DNA from: Pyropia yezoensis
Lineage: Eukaryota; Rhodophyta; Bangiophyceae; Bangiales; Bangiaceae
Length of the DNA stretch: 64,000 nucleotides
Direction: 5' to 3'
Assembly: GCA_009829735.1 (NCBI GenBank)
Contig: CM020619.1
Location: 33,086,283 to 33,150,282 of the forward strand
Shown: piece by piece, positions 52,613 through 61,246 of the stretch
Layout: every line of letters begins with the position of its first letter
Numbering within the stretch: position 1 is the stretch's first letter
Made by a program: the position numbers and the translations under genes
Notes under the pieces: generated by a model
What the model was told of the DNA's origin: nothing
The model's database searches: none
Seen by the model: only the letters and a program-made list of their open reading frames with translations

Positions 52613-53773
52613 ATGTCGCTGCCGGCGGTGTCTCCCCCCCCCCCCGCCGACCTCCCCGGCGGTGCTGGTGCCGCTGCCGGCGGTGCGCCCCCCCCTCGTC
52701 CCTTACCGTGTGTCCGCGTGCTATGTCCGGGGCCGTGGAGTGTGGTCGTGCGTGGGCGCCGCGCGGAGGCGCTGTCTACAAGCGAGGACTGGCACAGGTG
52801 GGTGAGCGGCGTCGCCCTGGCAGCTGTCGCGGAGCAGCGAGAGGCGCTTGAACGACAAGGGGAGGTGACGGCGGTGGCCGACGCCGTCGCGGCAGACCAC
52901 GCCGCGGGGGCGGGATATACCGCGTCGGTCTACCTGATCGTGAACGGCGACGGCGACACGTACGTGGGCCAAGCTGTGTACGCAAAGACGGGCGAGGCAG
53001 CATGCGACACGCGCTTCCGCAGCCACATGCGCGGCGGAAAAACAAAGTTTGACAAGGACCTGGCGGCTGATGAGGCGGAGTCGCCTGGCACGTGGGCGCT
53101 TGTACCTCTCCTGGAGGTCAGCGAGGTCCGGGGCAAGGTCATCCTGCAGGCCATCGCTGATGCAATGGAGAACGCGGTTTGGCGCCGTGGTATGTCGTGC
53201 GGTTGGTCTCTGCGCAACCGAAACGCGCCGGCGCTCCGAGCCGTGCAGGGAGGCACTGCGCGCGATGCCTCGTCATGGTCGGCGCTGCAGCAGGCACTTT
53301 TAGCACACCTGGCCAAGCACGGCGACGTCATCGTCGGATCCGATGCGCATGACGCGCAGTACGGCCGGGGTAGGGCACTTGGCGCGGCTGTATGTGCACT
53401 ACGGCGCCGCGGGCCCACTCGCGTGGACCCGCTCCGGCGGGCTTGGCTGGATGCCCTGTGGTGGGACTGGCGCGTCACCCCGGCCGCTGTGATGGAGCGC
53501 AATGCGCACCAGCGGCAACGCAACCTCGTTGCCGATGTGATCGCCTTTGTGCGGCGGCATGGCAGAGTGCCTGACGTGACGCGCGGAAGTAAGACCAACG
53601 CGGCGTACGACGCGGAACGTCTGCTGAGGGGCCGGATGACGAAGGTCACCAGAAGGGCGGGTTGGAGTGAGTCGCACGTAGCCGTTTTGGACGCGGCGTG
53701 GCGTGCGGCCACGAGAAGAAGTCGGTTCCCGCGGTCGTTGTTGTGGAAGCACAACGTCCAGCCGAGAAAATGA
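52613..53773 (+). CDS. GIY-YIG-like nuclease with helicase-associated-like C-terminus
   Basis: 386 aa from the ATG at 52613; the frame is open to 52571. After a Pro-rich start, residues ~110-200 read ASVYLIVNGDGDTYVGQA, then TRFRSHMRGGKTKFDKDL and a Glu-containing helix, following the GIY-YIG fold (VYLI for GIY, YVG for YIG, R..H, conserved late Glu in ADAMENAVW). GIY-YIG domains cut DNA in repair, homing and mobile elements. The C-terminal ~120 residues (WLDALWWDWRVTP, LVADVIAFVRRHGRVPDV, VLDAAWRAA) resemble helicase-associated helical repeats. Upstream lies an 81-bp repeat array and a Pro-rich ORF that may belong to the same gene. It may be part of a mobile element; no ends are seen. Confidence 0.65.
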   Translation: MSLPAVSPPPPADLPGGAGAAAGGAPPPRPLPCVRVLCPGPWSVVVRGRRAEALSTSEDWHRWVSGVALAAVAEQREALERQGEVTAVADAVAADHAAGAGYTASVYLIVNGDGDTYVGQAVYAKTGEAACDTRFRSHMRGGKTKFDKDLAADEAESPGTWALVPLLEVSEVRGKVILQAIADAMENAVWRRGMSCGWSLRNRNAPALRAVQGGTARDASSWSALQQALLAHLAKHGDVIVGSDAHDAQYGRGRALGAAVCALRRRGPTRVDPLRRAWLDALWWDWRVTPAAVMERNAHQRQRNLVADVIAFVRRHGRVPDVTRGSKTNAAYDAERLLRGRMTKVTRRAGWSESHVAVLDAAWRAATRRSRFPRSLLWKHNVQPRK

Positions 53774-54482
53774 CGGAGGAGAACATCTACGTATATGTAA
53801 ATAGCCATGCCCGGGGGGGGGGAGGGGGGGGGCGGGCGGCGGGCACCTTTCCACCCCCATCCTCCCCCGTCACCCTTCCCCACAGTTCGGGAGCGGCATC
53901 GGCGGCGGGCCGCTGCGGCGCAGACCGCGCCTCCCTGGCCACCCCCGACACCCCCCGCCGGCCTTGACAGCGTCGGCGGAGACGGTCACGCGCGCCGCGA
54001 CGGGTGCCGCTGCCGCCACCGCTGCCGTCATCAAGCCCCACCTCGGGGGTGGGGAGCACCCCGCGCCGCGGCGGGCGTGTCCTTGCCGTGGGTGGCCCAC
54101 CAGCAGCGGCGTGCCGGGCGGGAGGCAGAGCGGTTATGACAGACGGCATGAGCGGTCATGACAGACGGCTTGAGCGGTCATGACAGACGGCGCGTGCACG
54201 CGCCAGCCAGGTGGGAGGGGTGGAGCCAGAACGGCCCCGCCAAGCCCAGAATGGCAGAAGAGGAGATAAGAACGGGAATGACAGAAAAAAAAAAGGATAA
54301 ACACGATGCCATGATGGGCACAAAAGACGAGAGTGAGCCAGCCCCACAAACCCACCCCACCCCGAACCAGGCGGGAACCGCCGCCACCTGCCTTCCTCCC
54401 CCACATTACTCTCCTTCCCCGCCACGCGTCTGTGCGTACCCGCCCCCCCGACCCCCCCCTCACTCTCCCCTCCTCCCCCACC
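53774..54482. other. intergenic region between convergent genes
   Basis: No supported gene. At 54136-54190 the sequence GGTCATGACAGACGGC recurs three times (about 23-bp spacing), an imperfect short tandem repeat. An A9 run lies at ~54286. Confidence 0.45.
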
Positions 54483-56927
54483 CTATACGTGTGCATACCG
54501 CACATCCTGCTCCATCTGCTCCCTTCGCGCCTCGTGGCGCTCCGCGTCGGCTCGCATTTGCGCAAACTTCTCCGGGAAGCAGCACTGGAGGACCAACCGG
54601 TAGGGCAGGCACAGCAAGTAGAGGATGAGAGAGACGAGGAAGACTAGTATGACCAGCGGCAGCAGCAGCGCCAGGACAACCCCTGTCACAACCCAGTTGA
54701 CGCCCCAAACACTAAGGAGCCAGACCAACCAGCCAGGCAGCTGGACGGGCTCTTGCCGCGCCTCCCACTCGGCGTAGGTCTGCTCGGCCGAGGCGTCACC
54801 ATCGCCACTGGCGCCGGGTGGAGGCTTCCGCTCCGTCATGTACTTGTCATAAAGGGTGCGCTTGAGGCTATTTGAGAGTGTGTCGTACGCGTGCGACACC
54901 TCCTTCATCGCGTCGTCCGCACCGGGGACACTGTACTTATCAGGGTGCAGCAGGCGCGCCAGGGTGTAGTAGTTTTTCTTGAGCAGCGTGGGCGACGCCT
55001 CGGGCGAAGCGTGGAGGACCACGTAATAATTGGCAGCCGCCTGGATCCGTGCCACCTCCTCTTCGGGACTTCCGGGGAATGCGCCCGCCGGAGCCGGGGT
55101 GTCACCCTTGGTATTGTCCCCGCCGCCCGCCCCAGCTGCCGCCGTGCCCGCGGCAGCGCCCCCTGCTCCGGCCGCATCGGCTCCTGCTGCTGAACCGGCC
55201 GCGCCGCGGCCGCCACCGCCGCCGCCATTCGCGCCCGTCTGGCCAGCACCCGCCGAGGCCCCAGACGCAGGGCCCGTCACACCCGCGGCGCCATACCCGC
55301 CCGCCGCCCCCCCGCCCCCCCCCTCCGCAGGAAGGGCATTCCCCGTCACCGGAGGTGGCCGCACGTTCCCAGAGTCCACCCCCACCGACGCTGTCGACGG
55401 GATCGAGTCGAGCCCAGGGCCGGGCCCACCAGTGCTAGCCCAGCTCCTCGCCACTCCCATCGGCGTGCCGCTGTGTCGTGGCGAGCTCGACTGGGCAGCG
55501 GCGGCGGCAGTCGGCGCCACCCGCACGGCCGGCACCTCGTTCGCAGCCGCAGCCGCCTGTGCGGCGCCAGGACCCTGGACCGCATTGTACGCAGACACGC
55601 GGGCGCGTGCCGCGCGCTTGCCCTTGAGCAGCGCTCCATCGCCAGGGCACTTGTCCAAACCTGCAGTAAAGGTGGCCAGGGCGGCAGCGTAACAGCCAGC
55701 TTCGAGCTGTGCAGTCCCCGTGCGCCACCTGCCTTTCCCCCACATGGGATTGAGGGCCACCGCCATGTCCGCATCCCGACAGCTCTATCGTAGAGCTCCA
55801 TCTTGGTGTGTGCAGCGGCCCTGTGAAGAATATGACAAGACGACAAGGGGGCCGGCGCAGAGGGAAGGTCAGCACCAAGACGAGACCATCGATGGGACAG
55901 ACGTGGAGCATGCAAACATGACCAGGGGACAAGCGGAATCGTCAGCGCCAGGGCTCACACTAACGTGGAACCGACCGCCTGGCGCGTCGCGCAGCGCTAC
56001 GGTCCACTAGCGACGGTGACAGCGCGCCCCCCAGCCGCACACAACACGCGCCAGAAGGACATGGCCCACCAGGCGTGCAACTTGGCGCCCCCGCCACCTC
56101 CCGCCTCCCCGACACCATGATGACACAGCAGCCAGCCAACCCGACGTCACAGCAGCCCGCTATGCCGACCGCGGTCACTGAGCCGTCACCAAGGCCACTA
56201 GTGTCCCTCCCATCGCCAAGTTCGCAAGCCCTGCTCGGCGGCCGGCCAGCCGACCGGCAGCACTGCAGCGTCATGCCGCACGCAAGTCCCAGAAGCCACC
56301 ACGCACGAGCACTCCCAGAGGGTCATACCGACGAGGCTCCCCCCACCCACCCGCCCCCGCCCCTGGCCCGGCATCCAAAGCCCTCCCTCAACCTAGTACC
56401 CATACGACCACCCCGTCGTCGGTTGCAACGGGCACCGATCACATACCACAGGCGGCAATCGTTACAAAAAAGAGAGGACAAAAACACAAGCAGCGCCGAC
56501 GTACCGATTGCTGAACAACGCCGCGTTGGTCGGGTCATGTCCAATGGCCTCGGTGTAGTGCGCGGCGGCCTCGTCATAGCGGCCCGCCTTGAAATGCTCA
56601 TTGCCGGCGGGCTTGCACGCCTCGGCAGTCGCGTTGCCTTCGGGCTCCTCCTCATGGATGGGGGGGGCCGGCACCGCCGCGCTCGTTGCACCAGGGGAGG
56701 CCCCAGCGGCGGCAGGGGTGGCGGCAGCGGGCACCGCCCCCCCCCCCAGGGGCATCGGCCAGCTGCGGAGGCGGCGGCGGCGGCACCGCCGCCACCGCTT
56801 GCGGGGCAGGCACCACCACCGCCGTTTGGGGCGACGGCACCACCACCGCCGGTGGGGGTGGCATCACCACTGCCGGCGGGGACGTCGTCGCCGCCGTCGA
56901 CCCGACGGATGGGCCTTCTGGCGGCAT
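54483..56927 (-). CDS. TPR and J-domain membrane co-chaperone, two exons, frame slips
   Basis: Exon 1 (56927-56505) starts MPPEGPSVGSTAATTS, passes a C11 run at 56737-56747 where the frame slips by one, and then carries a TPR helix pair (GNEHFKAGRYDEAAAHYTEA). The intron 56504-55821 (684 nt) begins GTACGT and ends TTCTTCACAG. Exon 2 (55820-54483) continues the TPR (MELYDRAV...NPMWGKGRWRTG), with another one-base slip at ~55777. After a Gly/Ala-rich linker comes a J domain: NYYVVLHASPEASPTLLKKN, LLHPDK with the essential HPD, and a DTLSNSLKRTLYDKYM helix. Two hydrophobic segments (LPGWLVWLL...VVLALLLPLVILVFLV) anchor it. It should recruit Hsp70 to a membrane, probably the ER. TPR and J parts are certain; both slips may be assembly errors. 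Confidence 0.85.
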
Positions 56928-58498
56928 GACGCGTGGGCCGGGGGGAAGGGAAGGGGGGAGCAGACCCCGTAAGTGGGCCGGGCCGTCCGCGGGGGGGGGG
57001 GGATGTGGTGGCGGCGCGTACCCCGCCTCAGCCCCCGACGGGGGATGGACAGATAGACAGCCAACGGCAGAGGGCGCCGGCGACACACGCACCGGCGGCT
57101 CCCTTCAGCAGCGCCGCGTCACCACAAGACAAAGGGGGAAGGCGCACCACGCGGCGCCCAGGTACGGGCGGCCGGCCACAGCCAAACGCACGGCGCCCAG
57201 GCGGTGGCGATAGCAGGGGCGGCGGCAGTAGCGGAGGCGGTGGTGATGGCGGTGGGGCACTCGACGGCGGCGGCGACGGCGGCGAAAGCGGCGGCGGGTG
57301 ACGGCATTGGCGGCGTCAATGACAGCGCGGGGTGGGGGGGGGGGGGGGGGGGCGATAGGGCGTATAGCTAGCGGCGTACAGCGGGGACGGGCAGCCCAAC
57401 CCCGCTGCCGTCGCGTTCACGGTCGTGGCAGTCGTGGTCGCGCGGCGCCGCCGTCAGCCAGCCCCCACCCCCCCTCCCCCCTCCGCACCGACACCGCCGC
57501 TCCGCCCCCCCCCCACTTCCCCCTCCCCCCGTCTACCGCCTTCCCACACCACCACCCGCCCGCGCCTTTACGCAGGCACGGCCGACGACGCCGTCACGCG
57601 CGCGTGCCGCGGCAGCGGTGATGCGGAACAGGGCGGGCCGGCGGGTCGCAACGGGCAGTGTGCGGCGCGAGGAGCGGTGGGGGGGGGGGGGGGGGGCTCG
57701 GCCGCGGCGGACGACCGACGCGGGGGCGTTCCCGTGCTCGCGTGTGCCGACAGAGGGGGGGGGGCGCTCGGGGCGCAACCGGCAGGGGGCAGCACGGCCG
57801 CGGGGAGGACGCGACAGACCAACGGCGGGTGGGGCCAGAAGGGGGGGGGGGGGAGGGCGGAGGGGGAGGGGAAGGTGGGGGGTGACGCGGAGGTGGGATG
57901 GAGAAGGGGGGGTGGGGGTGGGGGCAGAGGTCCGCGTGCAACCGCGTCGCGGGCCGCCGCTGCGCACGGCATGCTGCGGGTGGTGGTGGAGGAGGTGGAG
58001 GGAGGAACGGAGGGGGAGCGGAAAGTCATGGGGCACCACGGCCCCCACACGACGGCGGGCGTCGGCGGCGTGTGGCCCCCCACCCCCCGTGGGAGCAACC
58101 AGAGGGGGAGGAGGGACGTGACAAGGCGCGCTGGTGTGACGGGAGTGTGACGGGTACTTTACACAGCCGCGCAGCGGCCGCTGTCCCGCGTGACGCGGGG
58201 TCGGTTGCGGGAGGCAACGGGGGAAGGCGGAGAGAGCCGGGGGGGGAGCGTCGTTGGGCTGTGTGGTGGGGAGATGGGGGGGGTGGGGAGGGGGGTCCAG
58301 AGACCCCTTTTTGTGGGGGGGGAGCGGGACGGGAGCGACGCGAGCAGGTGCCCCACCAGCGAGTGCACGCCGTCGGGCCGGGGCCTCCGCCGCCGACCAG
58401 ATGCTGTGATTTGCGGGAGGCCCCGCTCCCGACCGACGGCCGACGGCGCGAGAAGTGCGATGGCTGTCGTCGCGCTGTAGCAATATGGTTGTCCGTAT
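56928..58498. other. low-complexity intergenic region
   Basis: No supported gene. G runs of up to 19 nt (57334-57352 and ~57680) and Gly/Arg-rich ORFs on both strands. Composition drops sharply in GC at ~58490, marking the start of the second retroelement. Confidence 0.4.
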
Positions 58499-58837
58499 TG
58501 TGACCCTAATATCAGGGGGGCTACTTCTAACTCTTAACTTTCAATTTGAGAGTCCGAACTGGTCACGGTATCTATAAGTTACGTATGACCAGAGGGACTT
58601 GCATCTTGGGGTGGAGGGTAGTTAGTAGTGTCTCCGAGGGTTTATAACGAGGGGGCCGGTGGCGAATCCACCGCCGGCCAAGGAGAACAACAAACCCCTC
58701 CCATTTGGGCTCCCATCTTGGTCCCGTGGCTTGCGCTCCAAGGACAGCAACCTTGGCCTCCCGGTGACGTTGGTGCCGATCCCCCTTGGTGAGTGTTCCC
58801 TGAGAGTGGACGTGCGACGGATTCCTATTGTGCTACA
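58499..58837 (+). repeat. probable 5' LTR of the second retroelement
   Basis: The right end is well placed: TGCTACA at 58831-58837 followed one base later by a primer site. The left end is inferred from TGTGACCC at 58499, where GC content falls; TGTCCG at 58490 is an alternative. It contains TTTATAA (~58640), a possible TATA box. The second LTR lies outside the window, so the boundaries are unconfirmed. Confidence 0.55.
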
Positions 58838-58838
58838 T

Positions 58839-58855
58839 TGGTGGAGCAGCAGGGG
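58839..58855 (+). other. primer binding site of the second retroelement
   Basis: TGGTGGAGCAGCAGGGG lies one base after the inferred LTR end. It would pair with a tRNA ending CTGCTCCACCA. It differs from the primer site of the other element, so the two use different tRNAs. Confidence 0.5.
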
Positions 58856-59062
58856 ACGGGTTTCCGTCACCCTTGTGGTGACGCCGTCTTCGGCCCTGGC
58901 ACACGGATAGGGATCCGGTCCTTTTCTTGTACTCGTGGTGTTGCGACCTGATCGATTGTGTTGAGCTTTTACCTGTGACTGTGACCTACTGTTACTCTCC
59001 CCAATCTACCCCCTCGCTCTCTTATTCGTGGTGATCGTTGCGTCGGTTGACTGATTGTGACT

Positions 59063-61246
59063 ATGTCTACCCAAGAGACGGGGAACGTTCAAGATGACGG
59101 ATCGTCGTCTACGCCGACTCCGGAGGTGACTACGGGAACCGGGATCGGGAACCCGATCGATAACATTGAGACGCCAATGCTTTCCGGTGCCGGATCGACG
59201 TTTGGCACGGCTCGGACGGCAGGAGGCGGGGGCCCGCCTCAACTGTCGTCGACCGACCTCACTCCGCCGCCTCCTTCACCAGGGGATTCCCTGATGGCAT
59301 CATTGGCCCGCATCGAGGCCCGGTTTTCCGGGCTCGACGCCCGTCAAGATCGGACGGAGGACGCAATGGCAGTGTTGATGTCAACACGGCACACGACGGG
59401 ACCCCGTCGTGTTCCTCCCACACCGGTACGGTTCGAACCGGCCGGACTACTTTCGGAGTCCACCAGGGTCAACCCCGGTGTTGCTACTCCTGGACAACCC
59501 CCGGACACAATGGGGTATGGGTCCGACTCGTCGGCAGAGTTGGAACGGAGTCACACGGAGCGATACGCTCGGAGCACCCGAAGCGGACTCCGCGGACACG
59601 ACCCGGCGGATACGTACGCCGGGGGAGAGTCGGTTAATGGGGGAGGGGGTACCCTCTCGCAGTACCCCCACGACGAAGGAGGCCAGGCAACTCGGGTTCC
59701 CGAGGTGCCGACGCCTGAAGTACCATCTTCAGTGGTGGAAGCTATGACCGCGCAGGTAACTGCGAGCCTACTGAAGCGGATGGAGTCCGATGAGTTCGCT
59801 CATCAACTGGCTAAGCGACTGGATATCCAGGACGCTGACACGGAGATCGTCAACGAGGTCTTCCGGTCGGTTCTTACTCCGGAACGTTATCGTTTGGAGG
59901 ACCGCTCTACCACCGTATCGGAATCGATGCGTAATACGTCGCATCGGGCGATCCGCTCTATGCAGACCCTTATGAAGGGAGTCCCTATGTTCGGGGGGCC
60001 GAACGGACGCCCGTTGGCAGTCATCGGCTTCTTGACTAGCTTCAAGGCAGCCGCAGACAAGGCGCTCGTTAACGAGGGGCTGGCCCTGGAGATCCTCCCG
60101 TTCTTTGTTGATGAACGGGTGCGAGGCATTCTTCGCCAGGCATCCCCGATGCCGGGAATGAGGGTCGCGGCCACCCCCATGGATTACCGTGGGATATTGA
60201 AGGAGCTGCTGAGCAGTTACCTCAGTGAGGACAAGTGCGAGGACCACTACCGGGCCCTGCGCACTGCCACCGCCCAGAGCTGGGAGGATGAGGAGATGCT
60301 CGGACGACGGATTCAAGAGCTCGACAACGAGCTGGGGAAGCTCCTCGGAGAAGGCGAGCTACGGGCCATCCTGTTCGCAGGAGTACCCAACTACGTGCGG
60401 ATATCCGCACGGGGCGCCAACACGGCACGGACGAACTTCAGTCGACTGATGCATATGTGCAAGTCCCTAGGGGACGCCTACCGGGTTCTACACCCGGAGT
60501 GTGCCTTGGCCCCGAAGCCCAAGGGTGAGGGAGGCAAGCCCAGTCTTACCCCGGTACCGAGGCAAGAGAAGGTGGAACGTAAGGCCGCACTAGTACTGGT
60601 GGCGACCGAACATACCCCTATTGGTGAGGATGACCCTCTAGTCGACCAACAGGGCCACCTGTTGCTACCGGCGACGCCGGTGATTGATGAACATGGAACG
60701 GTAGCGTACATCGCCCCGGCTGGAACCCAGTTCCAGGTCAACGAAGGAACGGGACGGCGCGTCCCGTATGTGCGGACTACGGGGTACTCCCCGGTGACAG
60801 GTAACCCTCACCAACCCTTGCCAACATGGGCGGTGCGCACGGAGGCACCTCCGCAGATTGCGGGCCGACCCAACCGGTTGGGGGAATCCATGTTCCGGTT
60901 GACCCAAGGACCCAAGGCCTACCAGGGAGCAGGCACTCGGGCGCCCGAGGGAGGCAACCGTAGCTACGGGGCTACCCCGATGCGAACTCAAGGGGGGACC
61001 GGCACGTCCGGGTGTATGTTGTGTGGGGATCCCCAGCACTGGGTGTCTTCCTGCCCACTCATCCCCGAGGAGTCCCGGCGGGCAGCGGCGCAACGCAAGG
61101 CATCCACCGGGGGGTATCCCGCCCGAGCACCCGGACCCGCACCGGGTAGGCAGCCAGCTCCAGGGGGAGTACTGGCCGTCGAGGGGGCACCTCCTCAGCC
61201 GGATGTCCCGGCGGACAGCACCCTACCAAGGGCGGGAAACGAGTAA
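59063..61246 (+). CDS. gag of the second Ty3/gypsy element
   Basis: 727 aa from the ATG at 59063; the leader is ~225 nt. The N-terminal ~220 residues are Ser/Thr/Pro/Gly-rich with a short coiled coil (LMASLARIEARFSGLDARQD). The helical capsid-like middle (residues ~230-480) has LKRMESDEFAHQLAKRLDIQ and ELLSSYLSEDKCEDHYRALR. Near residue 655 is a zinc knuckle CMLCGDPQHWVSSCP. The stop is TAA at 61244-61246, two codons after a slippery heptamer. Third-position GC is lower than in host genes. Confidence 0.9.
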   Translation: MSTQETGNVQDDGSSSTPTPEVTTGTGIGNPIDNIETPMLSGAGSTFGTARTAGGGGPPQLSSTDLTPPPPSPGDSLMASLARIEARFSGLDARQDRTEDAMAVLMSTRHTTGPRRVPPTPVRFEPAGLLSESTRVNPGVATPGQPPDTMGYGSDSSAELERSHTERYARSTRSGLRGHDPADTYAGGESVNGGGGTLSQYPHDEGGQATRVPEVPTPEVPSSVVEAMTAQVTASLLKRMESDEFAHQLAKRLDIQDADTEIVNEVFRSVLTPERYRLEDRSTTVSESMRNTSHRAIRSMQTLMKGVPMFGGPNGRPLAVIGFLTSFKAAADKALVNEGLALEILPFFVDERVRGILRQASPMPGMRVAATPMDYRGILKELLSSYLSEDKCEDHYRALRTATAQSWEDEEMLGRRIQELDNELGKLLGEGELRAILFAGVPNYVRISARGANTARTNFSRLMHMCKSLGDAYRVLHPECALAPKPKGEGGKPSLTPVPRQEKVERKAALVLVATEHTPIGEDDPLVDQQGHLLLPATPVIDEHGTVAYIAPAGTQFQVNEGTGRRVPYVRTTGYSPVTGNPHQPLPTWAVRTEAPPQIAGRPNRLGESMFRLTQGPKAYQGAGTRAPEGGNRSYGATPMRTQGGTGTSGCMLCGDPQHWVSSCPLIPEESRRAAAQRKASTGGYPARAPGPAPGRQPAPGGVLAVEGAPPQPDVPADSTLPRAGNE
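61234..61240 (+). promoter_or_regulatory. -1 ribosomal frameshift site GGGAAAC
   Basis: In the gag frame the bases read G GGA AAC, followed by GAG TAA. This is a canonical X XXY YYZ slippery heptamer. The -1 frame is open from 61150 and continues into pol without a stop. Confidence 0.8.
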
